From: Allantophomopsis cytisporea
Lineage: Eukaryota > Ascomycota > Leotiomycetes > Phacidiales > Phacidiaceae
Length of the DNA: 64,000 bases
NCBI GenBank assembly: GCA_024752435.1
Contig: CP103028.1
Coordinates: 372,001-436,000 of the forward strand
Direction of reading: 5' to 3'
The notes under the pieces were generated by a model. The model saw only the letters and a program-made list of their open reading frames with translations, was not told the origin of the DNA and made no database searches. Below are positions 45,261-57,576 of the stretch, in pieces (within the stretch, counting starts at the first letter, position 1; each line of letters opens with the position of its first letter). Made by a program: the position numbers and the translations under genes.

Positions 45261-46578
45261 TTAGGAAGAGTTGGCGTCTCTGGAGCTTTGAGAACTAGCA
45301 CTCATGGGTTGCGTGGTTGGAAGAGACATCTTAGCCATGGCGGCTTGGCGGACCTTGGCCCAGGCGTAGACGACACCAGAGATGAAACCAATGAAGATAG
45401 CGGATACACTGCCAAAGGTAACTGGAGCATCGAAGAATACGAGACCGCTGAGAGCGATTGGGAGCTTGTTGAGGGCGCCGACCATGGAGTAGGTGGTGGA
45501 TGAGGTCACACGGATACACCATGCAGAGCAGTAGGAGATACCAATCGTACCGAGTCCAGAGTAGATCATGGCGATGATAATGCTGTTGCGGTTTTCGATT
45601 GGGAAGTTCTTGCTAACATTGACAGAGGACCAGTCTTCGAGGACCAAAGTGCAGACAACGAGGACAGGAATGGTAAGGAGGTTGTTGTAGAACATGGCTA
45701 TAAAATGTAAGAACTTTTATCATAAACAAATGTAGCAGGAAACTTACTGTCCCAATCCTTGAAGTTAATCTTCTTGATAACCTTGCGCATGCTCAAAACG
45801 TACGCAGCAGAGCAGAAAACGTTCAACCCCATCCACGCGTAACCAGCGTTCAAGGTAGAGATAGCCTCAGAAGAATCGATGGTGGATGCAACAGCAGAAG
45901 AGCCATAGCTCTGAAGAGCATGCTGGATGTCGGCCCAGGCAGCAACGACAGAGGAGAGAACCATAAGACCGAACGAGAACAAAGCGGATGGAGTGACACT
46001 TCCACCGAACCAGAGAACCTCTCCATATGCGATAACAATGATAGTCAAGTTCTTGAAGATAGTGTAGACAGGAACCGAGAGAAACTGGAGAGCCTTGGTG
46101 CTAGTGTAAATCATACCGACAAGAAGAAGAGAAATTGGGAACCCTAATGAGATATTAGCAATTGAAATGAAGTTTGACCTTCTTCAGACATACACTTCTT
46201 CGCCTTTTCCGTATCAAATGGTGCCAAGTTCTTGATCAAACCAGCAGACTTGCAAGCCTGGATGGCAAGAATACAGACGACAGACTAGATTGCAATCAGC
46301 AACAAGTTCTCAATACCCAGAGTACCCGCATAGCTTACCTGTACACCAAGCAAGAAGAAGTTCATGTTCCAGAAGCGCCCAGACACACAGTACTTGTTGA
46401 CAACAGTCATAGAGATCGAAGAAAGACAGTATGCCAGAATCGAGAGTGCTGGATTGTTGGTGATCTGCGACACTGGGGATGGCACTCCTCTGCTCGATCT
46501 AGAGCCCAAGAAAGGCTCCTTCTGAGAAGGCGATCCACCCCTCTTCATCTCAATGTCGTCGCTCCTTTTCGCATCCAT
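45261..46578 (-). CDS. VRG4: Golgi GDP-mannose transporter (Vrg4/Gmt1)
   Basis: Four exons (46578-46339, 46284-46194, 46143-45748, 45697-45261) give 387 aa. A nucleotide-sugar transporter importing GDP-mannose into the Golgi lumen in exchange for GMP, needed for mannan, N-glycan and GPI mannosylation. Signature motifs: NPALSILAYCLSSISMTVVN in TM1, KALQFLSVPVYTIFKNLTII with the FKNLT motif, and the nucleotide-sugar-binding GALNKLPIALSGLVFF. About ten hydrophobic helices are present and the N-terminus is hydrophilic and cytosolic. Splice joins read GVQ/SVVCIL, AKKW/FPISLL and KDWD/TMFYNNLL, matching the family. The length is typical. Confidence 0.95.
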
Positions 46579-47636
46579 AATGCCGACAGGTCGCAGTTTG
46601 AAGGAATTATCGAATCAAGGGATGAAGGCGTAAGGACAGAAAGGAGTTTGGCAATTGCAACGAGATAGATAAAGCTCGTTTGCTGCTTATCGAAAGAAGA
46701 TACTGGGCGAAGGAGAGAATGGCTTTCGAAAGTGGCGTCGACCCTTTCGATTGCTGTGGTGAGAATGGAATGTTATATGTAGGATACTGAAGATGGTGCT
46801 CTAGAGATGGGGAATTTTTGGGAATCCGCGTTGGTTGGCCTCTCGAGAACGGGGGATCGCTGAGTTGCTCCCGAACTACAACCGAAATAGGCTTGAGTAT
46901 TGGCGCAGGGATGAAGGTAAGGATGTGGAGGAGCGATAATGAATATATAGTAGTAGATTTGATGATAGATGCACTGATCGAGACTTATTTATGTATATTG
47001 CCCAGTACTTTCGTGTCTGCACTGTCTGTGTTCAGATCGCATGAAAGCTTGATTGTGGATGCTGGTCAAGATATCTTCAATGAACAGTCTCTATCTGTCC
47101 TTGGTGTGAATGAAGACACTTCCAGGTCTTAGGGTTTATCAGCGATTAGGTCAAAACCAATGGTGAAAAAGGAAAAGATGAATATTATAAATAGAAATAG
47201 AGATCAAATCAAATCCAAGCCAACCTTTCATCTCTCTTTCACTCTCTCTCTCTCTCTGCTTATTTCGTGGCAGTGTTCTGTGCTTGTTGTAAGAGACTTG
47301 CGTGTCCTTTTGGAAGCTGGATGCGACCGTTTTCCATCCATCCCAAATGGTCTAGCGTCAAGGATAGCGTCCGTATGTGCACGCGCGGGGACGAGTGCAT
47401 AGTGGATGTCAATGGGGTGTGAGGGGAGGGGGACGGGGGATCAGAGACCAAGACCAAGACAGTGATACATACAACATCGTATCTCATCGCGAAATAATTG
47501 ACCCTGAAAACGCGTCTCGCCCACAGCTCCTCTCTCCAACCACGCAAGCACTGTATCACAATCCCAACCCCCAACCCCAGCACCCCGCACAAAGCCCAGA
47601 CGCCAGAAATAAACACAGACATTAAAGCAAAAAAAG
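46579..47636. other. Divergent spacer VRG4 / PLP1
   Basis: About 1.06 kb with promoters of both genes. A (CT)n tract lies at 47231-47257. No gene is visible. Confidence 0.5.
47231..47257. repeat. (CT)n tract
   Basis: CT dinucleotide run broken by two short interruptions, about 380 nt upstream of PLP1. A polypyrimidine promoter element is a possible role. Confidence 0.75.
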
Positions 47637-48312
47637 ATGTCCAAACTCGATTCCCATGTCGCCGACGTCTTAGACAAGAACGACTACTCGGACGACGAAG
47701 ATGCACTCATTGCATCCCTCGAGGACTCCCCGGCCGTCGATGCTTTCAGAGAACAGCGTCTGCAGCAATTGCACGCCGAGTTCTCACGCGCAAAATCCCA
47801 GAAGACGCAGGGCTTTGGTCATTACACTGAGATCAAGGAGGAGAAGGCTTTGATGGAGTTGACGACCGAGGTCAAGTATGCCGTGGTACATTTTGCGAAG
47901 GATGATTTTATGAGATGCGCTACTATGGATACGCATTTACAGGTACTGATCTTCAATCCTCTGCCAATGGGTGCCAATACTGACGGATTTTGAATAGGCC
48001 CTCGCGCCAAAGCACTTCGATACGCGTTTCCTGAAGATTAATGTCGAAAATGCTCCTTTCCTGGTGACGAAGCTCCAGATACAGGTGCTGCCGTGTGTGC
48101 TTGCTTTTATCAAGGGCAAAAGTGTGGACAGAATAGTGGGCTTTGAAGGGTTAGGATACACACAAGATACGTTTACGACGAAAGATTTGGAGGGCAGATT
48201 GTTGGCTTCTGGGGTGGTACAAAGAGCCAAGGCGAAGGATGATGCGGGTGCGCGATGGGCAGCCCAGAAGAAGCAAGAGCAAGAAGACGACGACTTTGAC
48301 GAGTGGGATTGA
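47637..48312 (+). CDS. PLP1: Phosducin-like thioredoxin-fold protein Plp1 (TXNDC9 type)
   Basis: Two exons, 47637-47942 and 47998-48312, with a 55-nt intron, give 206 aa. The N-terminus is acidic (DYSDDEDALIASLEDSP), followed by a helix (FREQRLQQLHAEFSRAKSQK), then the family marker GFGHYTEIKEEKALMEL and a thioredoxin-like domain (YAVVHFAKDDFMRCATMDTH, FLKINVENAPFLVTKLQIQV, LPCVLAFIKGKSVDRIVGFE). There is no CxxC, so it is not a redox enzyme. Plp1/TXNDC9 works with the CCT chaperonin in tubulin and actin folding in the cytosol. The C-terminus is acidic (EQEDDDFDEWD). Confidence 0.92.
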
Positions 48313-48860
48313 TTGATCTGCCTGTGACAAAATTGTGAAGGATTTATGGAAGCAGAGTGCCTCTCTGCACAAGGGTTCGGCCGGCACGGATGATATCGGC
48401 AGCAGGCAGCAAGCCGGACTGCGGGAGGACTGGACCAAATGTTGGTCGTACAGGTGTTGGGCCATAACTTCACCCATGCTGGATCGCTCCACCCAAGAGA
48501 TTGTGCGTTGGATCACCTTATACTCGGCAGTTATAGGACTCACGAGTGATAGGGTGTTTCTGTGTGCAGTGGTTCTCTTACAGCTACCAGCAAGTGGCAC
48601 GGCTATCTAGATGAATATATGATACCCATTCCAAAATTCTCGCATCATAACTCCAGCGATAACTCCTTGGCCTATCGGACTCCAGTCCTATATCTCTCTT
48701 GGTATGTGAACAACATTCTCGTCTGAATCATAAGCAATAAAAACGCCTCTGCCATTGTATTACACGAAGCCCGCAAACATAACTGCACAAACTACATCAG
48801 CACATGTGCCGATACAAGAGAATACGAGAAGTCTCAACAAACCTCGTAAAGCACAAACGA
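48313..48860. other. Convergent spacer
   Basis: 3' flanks of PLP1 and of the DUF3602 gene. Overlapping open frames here are antisense to each other and have no motifs. Confidence 0.5.
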
Positions 48861-49298
48861 TCAATTGACCCCATGAAACCGCGCCATCAAGCGTGCAAAC
48901 CGATTCCGATTGTCCTCCCTGACACTTGATTGCGCCGACTGATTCGACGAGATCAAAGATAGGACATCGATAGAATCCTGAGACCCACGTCGGGCTATAC
49001 GATTCCCAAAGCCTCCCACCCCATAATGAAACTTTGCTGGACTGTGGTCACTCCCAACGAGTGCACGAAGTTCCTCTGCTTCGTGACCAAAGGCTGGTTG
49101 GTCTTTGTGGTTACGGCAGTTGCCTGCGCCGCCTATTCCAGTGGTGAATCTGCGAGAGGGATGAGAAGGGATGGGACGAGGTCGAGTTGCTTTGGTGAGG
49201 GAAGAAGTGTCTGGTCTTGGTCTGAAGTTTCCGGCCCCACCGAGCCCGGTCTTGATGTATGTGGTTCTTTTCTTGGGGACCAGTGAGTCGGAGCTCAT
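48861..49298 (-). CDS. DUF3602 / Par32-like small phosphoprotein
   Basis: Single exon. I prefer the second ATG at 49298 (MSSDSLVPKKRTTYIKTG, 145 aa); the upstream in-frame ATG at 49325 would add nine residues. The protein has three copies of the family repeat GxGGxGN: TGLGGAGNFRP, TGIGGAGNCRN and YGVGGFGNRI, separated by basic, Pro/Ser-rich disordered sequence. In yeast the DUF3602 protein Par32 (Amu1) is phosphorylated under TORC1 inhibition and regulates ammonium transporters. Extension of that role to this fungus is an inference. No membrane helix or enzymatic domain is present. Confidence 0.8.
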   Translation of the reverse strand: MSSDSLVPKKRTTYIKTGLGGAGNFRPRPDTSSLTKATRPRPIPSHPSRRFTTGIGGAGNCRNHKDQPAFGHEAEELRALVGSDHSPAKFHYGVGGFGNRIARRGSQDSIDVLSLISSNQSAQSSVREDNRNRFARLMARFHGVN

Positions 49299-49325
49299 GG
49301 CTGCTGTTGGTAGGTTGACTTGCAT

Positions 49326-51211
49326 TGTGACTGGGCTCGATTATATGAACGATGGAATAGAGAGATGGTGAGTTTGGCTTCTTGAGAAGTAGTCTTGAGA
49401 TAGAGGTTGGAAGGATTGATTGTAGTGTTCAATCTGGGAGGGAGGAGATTCGAGATTAGAGAATATGTAGATGCTATAGGAGAATACTGAAGTCTTTATA
49501 GAAAGTGAACAGTCACCTTTGTAGTTCTGGACAGTTGCAGGAGTGTGCTGTGCAATCAAGTGCTTACGACAGTGTATCTGGGGTAAATACAGAGGTGTAT
49601 CTGGGGAAGAAGCATATCTACACCTTCCTACTACTGAGCTATGTGGTGGCTCAAGTTACAACAGAAACGACTTATCCAGTAAGCCACGGACATGAAGCTA
49701 AGAGAAATTGCTTCTATAAACGTGCTGGGTTCAGATTCGAGTGGTCAGCGCCAATGGGAACAATGAAGCTCTTACTATTTTGACGTTGATTTTACGGCGT
49801 AACCTACCTCCTGCAACAAGGCAACTCTGATTAAGCGTCGTCGACCATGAGCCGTCTCCGTAACATGAGATACTTACGTAGAATAAGTACACATGCAATA
49901 CTGACTCCACTGGGGTGAAATGGTGCGACGCCTCTTGGTAGAATAAAATCCAGCTTTAACCAATTGATCTGACTTCAGAGTTTTTGGGCTTCTGAATTCG
50001 AGTACTGCTCCAGTGTTGGATGCTAATTTGGAAGTGGACCAGAAAAGGTGGCTTCACGCAATAATCCTTAATTGTCGGACTGGTGCATGATTCTCGGCCA
50101 CTCCTGAGGTTTATGGATAGCCACCAATTTCAGGCCGTCGGTAATGTAGGTGGTTGTGTAGTCCTATTGGGATTAGTGTTACGGGCTGCGATGTCCTCGT
50201 TCTGGATCGCTTATATTCTCATGCGTGGCACGAGGCGGCGTTCAGGATAGTGAGCTGGACAACGAAAGATTAAGTTATATGCTTCTGAACATCGTAGCAC
50301 CATGGTACATGTGAAAGGTCTCTAGAGTCCCAAGTACCCTTCGACAAATTGGGTTTCGAGAGGCTGATTCCAGCGAAGCTGAGTTAGACAAGGTTTAAGG
50401 AGAGAATTAGGTATGGTCAGCTTCAGTCTTGAAATGCTGGGCATTGCTTGCCAAAACTATTCTCATCTAGAAGTTCACGATCCATATCATTTCTATTTTG
50501 CTATGATAAATGATTGCTACTAGTACTTGATGTCTTAGGAATATGTGGCTGATCTCTTTGCCGGATCCATGAGAAGATCTCGAGTATCATCGATGAAAGA
50601 AGCTTTTTAAATAGCTCATTTTTATCAAATCTGCTACACATACATAAACTCAATAATATCCCATTTCAAAATTGTGTCGATACTTGATGATATCTAAGAG
50701 AAGATGAGAAAATCCAACTAAGATAAGGAGTTTCGATCACCTCTGAATAGAATTTACCGAGTCCTGGGGATCGGATTCCTCGGTCTTCCACGTGGACGGG
50801 ACGAAATTAGCTTTGACCTTCTCCTGTCTAGGATCTGTCAACTGGGTAAGTTAGCCTATTTTGTCCAATTCATTGCTCACGACAGCTAATATTCATTCCA
50901 TCATCAAAATGCGGCCTTTCATTGGAGAGTACATTGTCCTTCAGAAAGAAGACCTCATTGTAAGTCAATCCCCAGATTCTGGAGGTCACATACGCATACA
51001 AATGACAATGTATCTATGTAGAAAGATTAAAGTATGGAGTGCGTAACTATTTAGTGTTTAATTGCCGGTTTGAAATCAATAACTATGGTTCAAGACTCAC
51101 ATGTCTCTCCATATAATTAGATGGTAACAAAGTCATGAGGGAAACACTTGTAGCTCACAGTTTATCGTAATCAAATGTGAATACCTTGCTTGGTCTGCGG
51201 TCCTTCTTATA
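49326..51211. other. Gene-poor 1.9 kb between DUF3602 gene and NLR
   Basis: No gene is supported. Two exon-like pieces with good donor sites (about 50730-50845 reading GRDEISFDLLLSRICQL before GTAAGT, and about 50909-50959 reading MRPFIGEYIVLQKEDLI before GTAAGT) do not belong to a recognised protein. The rest is AT-rich. Confidence 0.45.
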
Positions 51212-54200
51212 TCATTGACTGCCTTCCTTCTTAGCATGCCGGTTTGCCAGGATCTTCCCCAAAAGAGGCAGATTTTGTATTTTATTTTTAAGCGTCAGTT
51301 TGGCAGATGTAGTTGGAGCTTCCATCTCACCAGCTGATATGTTCGATTCTGCCTCTGGACGTGCGATAGGAGAACTCGGACGAGACAATTGTTCCTCATA
51401 GTCTATAGCCCCCTTTGATACCATCATATCTCTGATAGTGTCTACCAAGGGGTTCTCAAAATCGGAGAACACATGGTTAAAAATACGTAGGCCAGAAATT
51501 TTACGCGAAGCATAAATTCTCCCTCTTCTTCTTCGTGTACCGGTGGATGCCCATTCTGTGATTGAAACGGTTGCATCTGCATCATAATCCAGGAAGAGTT
51601 TCAAGGTTTTCAACCAACGTATTTTCAGACCATTCCATGCTTGTTCATCCGCTTCCAGTTCTTCTCCATATTGTCTGGCACTTTCAGTCCTGTTCCACCA
51701 AGAGCGGAGTCGCAGTTGGGCCGTCAGCAGGACAGATTCCCAGACTGTCCTAGTCCCACGATCTCTGATATCATGCGCTCCACGAGACTCAAAGGACTGA
51801 TTGGGTTGACAGCCACTTTTTAAGAGCGTTTCTACGAGCTCCGGATTAATGGTATCTCTTTCCATGTTCCCAATTGCGTAGTCTGGTGCCAAGTGACAAG
51901 TTGCATAAAGAAGGAGAGGCCTCCCTTTTTTCTTCTCAGGGCGGTAGCCCTGTCGGATTTTCTTGCGAACGGATTGGGTCATCCCAATAGTTACCAGGTA
52001 TGCTACAAAATCACTAAGCCATCCATATGGCTCAGACCAGTCTCCATAACGATCCATTGTCCAATGCCATTCCCTTGGTTCAACAATTTCACTGCCATAT
52101 TCGTCGTAACCGAACACACCCTCTGGAAAGATCGGCTTTGTGGCCATTATCATGTTGTCTAGTCCGTCGATATATTCCAGCAGAGGAATGTGGCTGAGAT
52201 ATTCGGCCTTCCGTGCGTGGAAAAATATAAGGAAAATGATTCCATCGAAACTCTCCCTGGCAAAGCCTCCAGAATATTTGATATAGAGACGCTTTTCCTT
52301 CTCTACTGCTGAACTCTCGTGTGTATAGAGCTGAATCGAGCCAGTAATACGGATTTGTCGCAAATGACAAGCTACTATAAGCGTATGAGGATCGTACCTC
52401 AATTTAGATTTCTGGGTCAAGAGCCATGTTGCCCCCTTTGCGGATAAAAGAAACTCCTTGACTGTCAAATGGAGGTATTGAACTTTGGTGGGCTCTAAGA
52501 AGTTGTCTTGGAGGCTGTCACTAGTTGGGTTGATCTCATCTCGCGACTTAACGAGACTGACTTCGATAAGTCCACCACTGCGAGCCTTTAGGCGTGTCTT
52601 GACAGTTGACAGCATCTCCACTATCTCAGATTCAGGAACAACGTGGTCATCCCGTAGGGCCATTTTTGGGTCATCATCAGCAAAATACATTGCTAGAGGC
52701 GAGAGCGGTAGAGCTGCGCACTGGACCATATGAAATAAGGTCGCTGCTTCTTTGCCGTAGAACGTGCCAATATTATTCAGCATACGTTCATAAAGTGATT
52801 CCAATCCTTCAGGAAGCGCTGACAGCCTTCGCTTCAGTGTTTTCAAGTCGTCTTTATTTTTCAAACTATCGACGAGCGAACGAACTACTAGCGTGACCCA
52901 TAAGAATACCTTCAAATCCAGTGGGTTAGTAAATTTGGAGAATGGTATCGACTAAAAAGTTTGACGAGTATTAGAGGTTGGATGTCATGCTTACTCCTTC
53001 CGACTTCTCTAATATTTCTGCAAAGATCTCTTTTGAAGTCTCTGGGTCGTTTTTCACCAAATCTCCAGGTAGTTTGTCTGTCACATACTTTCGAATGTCG
53101 TCTTTTGTTAACTCTTGTACCTTGAGATGTAAGTATTTATCTAAGTAGGCATCCTCAAAGATAACTAGTGGTCGACTTGAGAGACAAAGCTGAACACGAA
53201 CAACTCCATTATTCGATTCTGGAAGGAGAGCTGTCAAAGTATCAATAATATCCTGGTGATGGCCAGAGAACTCATCAAGCCCATCTATTAGTAGACAAAG
53301 GTGTAAGCTGAGAACTTTTTGAGTAGTAAGCTCTTGAAAAGCATCTTTCAACCCTTTCAAATGAAAACCACCCTTTTTGGAATCATTGGCTCTAGATATG
53401 AGCCTATTCATCATATTTTTCCAGAGTTGGGGCAAAACAATGGGTATTAGCTGAGGGTGTGCAGATAAAATGTTGTGGAGGATTGCGCGAAATAGCCCTT
53501 CTTGGGATTTAAGGTATCGGTTCTCTCCACGATCATGAAAAAAGAAACCGGATACCAAGACGTTAGGAATTTCGGCCAGGAGATTGTTTCGAGTTCTAGG
53601 GTCTTTGTGCAGGAATTTCATCAGGGTAGATTTGCCAGATCCAGCCTTTCCTGTAATCCAATAGACACCATCCCCTTTCTTCAGCCAATCAACAAATTTT
53701 AGATCTTCTTTTTCATATATCCATTGAAAGGTTTGCTTATGGGCTTCTGGGATATCGTAATATCTTTCGTCCATATCAGGAAATTCGAGTTCCTCTAGGA
53801 CACCTGTATTTGTTAGACTGAAATTGCAAATCTCGACGGGAACGGGTAAAACTTACCTATCTCGCAGTCTTTCAACAAGTGTTCTTCGGCTAGTACGAGA
53901 AATGACTTAGCACAGGACTTGGCTGGAATTTTTCAAAAATAATTCTGCAACCCACAATGTTGAAATACATACTCAAGGAGGATTGCGACGAGATAAAATT
54001 CTGTATTGTTGCATGGAAAGCAGGTCCGTTTACTTGTTCATTCTCTACCAAAAATCGTTAACTACGTAGGCCCGGACTCTTTTCAATGGCCCTTACTCAT
54101 GTGGAAAACCTGACTCGCAGCTTGAAATGCATCCCCAGACCCCGTAGTGGTTTGGTTGAATTGGTCTCCTTGGATATTATGGTTCGTCATAGGACCCGAG

Positions 54201-54867
54201 CCGTAATTGTTATTTGTAAACACAGCTTCTTGCAGTTCTGAATCAGGAACAGACGACTCAAGTTTGGAAACGTCTTCGATAGCCTTGGCGATCTGGTCGA
54301 GTTGGGTGGTGGTGATAGTATTCATCCCATGATTGCTAGCTAGAAGCTGTACATCCACTAGTATACCTTCTATATGCCAATCAGAACAAATCCTCCCAAA
54401 GAGACCTCAGAAGTAGACAGAATTATTCCTACTTGCGAGCCTTTGGGACTCTATTCCAAATATGAGAAATTAAGTGTAATGAAATAAGACGAACTTATCA
54501 AAGTCTCCACTCGGCCTGCTTTGCCCAATGTTTTCAAGGCACTCAAATACCGCTCTCCATGTGAGGCATCAGCAGATGGAAGAACCTTATGAAAGATCTC
54601 ATCTAGCTTCTTGGCCTTTGTCTCACAGGCCTTTATGACCGGCTTCATTGCCTGACATGATGCCTCGTCAACATTGCCCTCACTTATTTGCTCTTTTGAC
54701 GAGAGAAGAATAGTCCTGACAATGGGCAGACGCCCTGCAACCTCACGGAATTCCTCAGGAAGTCCAGATTTGTCTCCTGCCGCATCGTACACCTGCTTTG
54801 CTGCATCTGCAATTGCGATGACTGATGAAATCACGCCCAGCACAGCGATAGCTTCAGCACCAGACAT
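51212..54867 (-). CDS. NLR-like STAND protein: N-terminal regulator, Asn/Gly repeat linker, NACHT
   Basis: Proposed exons 54867-54495, 54369-54097, 53922-53857, 53803-52995 and 52909-51212 give 1072 aa. The N-terminal domain (about 1-170, GAEAIAVLGVISSVIAIADA, GLPEEFREVAGRLPIV, IKGILVDVQLLASNHGMN) is the one found at the head of fungal NACHT NTPases (SesA-like, PF17107 type). Residues about 177-214 form a Gly/Asn/Gln-rich stretch with roughly ten-residue periodicity (NYGSGPMTNHNIQGDQFNQ, TGSGDAFQ). NACHT follows: EAHKQTFQWIYE, P-loop GKAGSGKS at about 289-296, Walker B LLIDGLDEF at about 408-416, SSRPLVIFE as sensor, then GVFLWVTLVVRSL and LPEGLESLYERML. The last 500 residues show no ankyrin, WD or TPR repeat I can recognise. 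The likely role is non-self recognition or programmed cell death. The intron between exons 2 and 3 is the weakest boundary. Confidence 0.85.
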
Positions 54868-56302
54868 GGTCTTCCGGGATAAAGTCCTATCGCGAAGCTT
54901 TCAGTTAGCAGCAGTAGACTAGAAGCGTTGTTCAGAAACTTCTCAGAGCCTTGCCATACTTTAATGCCGCTACTTTGAATAAAATATAACAACGGGATAT
55001 CAATAGGAATGGAGTTTTAACTTGGTAATATCACCGAACTCCAAAGAACTGGTACTTATTTTGAGGAGAAGGGAGGGCAGAACAGCGACATCAGAACGAA
55101 GTTTGTTCAAGGCGACTAAGTTTACGTAACTTCAACCACGATGAACCTGAACCAGCCATTTCAGCCCTCTTGTTTCAAGTGATTAATTCCACGTGACCTT
55201 AAGATGTGTGCTACATATTGGGGGCGCAACCTCTATTTAAGTAGCTATAAGCAACCAGATCTCAAGAAAGAGATCTTAGCTTCTGTTACTTAGGTGGAAG
55301 AGGCATTGACCCTAAATTACAAAGAGATACTGTAGTGTAGCTTTTCTGTATTGCTTTGAATATAACAATTATAACTCGTGTCACAACATTCCTTTACTGT
55401 AGGAGAAACGCTTTCCTTGTCATTGCTTTATACAGCTTTTTCTCGCTTCTGTATACTTTTGTGTAAGCTCTATAGTGCTCCATATAGCTTGATTTTCTTT
55501 TGATGCTAGGTTTCAAGTACTGCGTTGTTTAGATACTAGTAAGATGGTAGAAAACTCTCCATATAGACATGAGACTATGATCGTGTATTCAAAAATTACG
55601 GGCAATCATCTTTACTTGTTTATACTATTCTTGTAATTTAACAATTTGTAATTTTATGTAGTTAATAAAGTGATTCAACTATCAAGCTTAATAGTCTAGT
55701 TTGAACTATAATTTTTCATTACGGTTACCTATATATATTTGTTCAACAAGTCATTTGTATAGCTGACCACTTTCCAGTTAGAGTAGGATATTTACTATAT
55801 TAACTGTATCCGTCCATAGTATAATTAGAATATAATTAGGATATGATTAGTCGATAACTGAACCTTACCTAATCATTCGCACGGTTGACACGGAAAGTGG
55901 CATATATGAAAAGTTCAGCGTAATAGCATGTCGATTTCTTCACGAAATTTATTTGCAAAATCCATGAACTTTATGCAAGTCATTGTTAGTCTGTCGGGAT
56001 GCTGTGTAGCAATTTTTAAAAATCTAGAAAAGCATATAGCTATCCGTAGATATTCTTGCAAGAGCAAATTTAGTCGAGTTACAATGTAGAGAGGGCAGTG
56101 CTTGCCATTTCCCGTATCAACCGCGTGCCGTTCCGCACTCTAGGCGCGTCCCACATCTACATATCGCGTACAAAAGTCCAAGCTCTATCTTATCGTAACC
56201 TCCCCGGCACCATCCTCCAAATAGGACCTTAAAACAACAATCCATGTCCAATTGCATAGCGCCAGAATGCCCTGACAGTTTCACCATCGTACCACACCCA
56301 AA
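54868..56302. other. AT-rich spacer NLR / MMM1
   Basis: No gene. The interval about 55330-56070 is markedly AT-rich (repeated ATTAG/TAATTAG words, for instance near 55820-55850), compatible with an old mutated repeat, but no terminal repeats or transposase are seen. The last 200 nt form the MMM1 promoter. Confidence 0.5.
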
Positions 56303-57576
56303 ATGCCTACCGTAGACCCTCCACCACGACAAGAGTCCTCGTACGTCAGTTCTCCTCCCACCAACTTTCAATGACTGACTCCTTCAGACTTTCCTTTACG
56401 CAAGGTCTTCTCCTCGGCCAACTCTCCATCGTAATCCTCATCGGCGCCTTCATAAAGTTCTTTATATTTGGGGAAGCTCCCAGCGCCGACGAGACAGCAG
56501 CGCTTCGTGCCACGGAACGACGTTCTCGAACACTTGCCCACAAACGATCTCTTCTCTCTCTACGAACCTCACAACCCCGTCGAGCCTCGCAACCTGCGCT
56601 CAAGAAACAGAGGTCTAGTGTGCTGCGGAACCCTCCTCCGCTCACCACGAAGACAATTCTCAGCAAGACATACTATAATGTTGATAGTCATCAGCCAGAG
56701 AGCTTGGACTGGTTCAACGTGCTCGTTGCGCAGACTATAGCGCAGTTCAGAAATGATGCGCAGCATGATGATGCCATTCTTGCTTCTCTCACTACAGCTT
56801 TGAATGGCACTACGCGCCCAGACTTCCTGGATGAGATCAAGGTGACAGAATTGAGTCTAGGAGAAGATTTCCCAATCTTCAGTAATTGTAGAGTGAATCC
56901 TGTGGACGAGGATGGCTTAAGTTTAGGGGAGGGAGGAAGTATACGAGAAGGTGGAAGACTTCAAGCAAGGATGGATGTGGACCTGAGCGATTTTATTACT
57001 CTTGCTATCGAAACAAAGTTATTGCTAAACTATCCTAAACCTGTGGTAGCAGCTTTGCCAGTCGCACTATCAGTCTCTGTTGTAAGATTTAGCGGTACGC
57101 TTTCAATATGGTTCATCCCAAGCAATCCACCACATCCGAGTCCAACAACATTGGCATTTTGCTTCCTCGACGACTACAGATTAGATTTTTCGATAAGGAG
57201 CTTGGTGGGCAGTCGATCGAGACTACAAGATGTGCCGAAAATTGCTCAGCTGGTTGAAGCACGACTGCATACATGGTTCGATGAGAGATGTGTGGAGCCC
57301 AGATTTCAACAAATTGCACTGCCAAGCTTATGGCCACGCAAGAAGAATACTAGAGGCGGTGAAGAAGCTTCTTCAAGTGAGCCTGGCAGTGTGGGCAAGG
57401 GCAAGGGCAAGGACATTGAAAGAGATTTGAGAGAGGAAGCGAAAAGGGAAGTTGAAGCTGAGGCTCGAGCTGAGAGGGAAAGAGTCGAGCAAGAAGGCCT
57501 CAGATGGAGAAGAAGCGCAGCCGGAGATAAGGCCTATGCCATGCCTGGTTCAATGCCTGGTCTGAATCTAACTTGA
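56303..57576 (+). CDS. MMM1: ERMES subunit Mmm1 (SMP lipid-transfer domain)
   Basis: Two exons, 56303-56340 and 56388-57576, with a 47-nt intron, give 408 aa. The short first exon encodes MPTVDPPPRQESS and joins to LSFTQGLLLGQLSIVILIGA, giving the expected lumenal N-terminus and single transmembrane helix; starting at the ATG at 56371 instead would use intron sequence. Then come FIKFFIFGEAPSADE, RATERRSRTLAHKR and an SMP domain (about 105-325: DWFNVLVAQTIAQFRND, DFPIFSNCRV, DLSDFITLAIETKLLLNYPK, CFLDDYRLDFSIRSLVGSRS, HTWFDERCVEPRFQQIALPS). Mmm1 is the ER-anchored part of ERMES, which transfers phospholipids between ER and mitochondria. The tail is charged and low-complexity. Confidence 0.95.
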
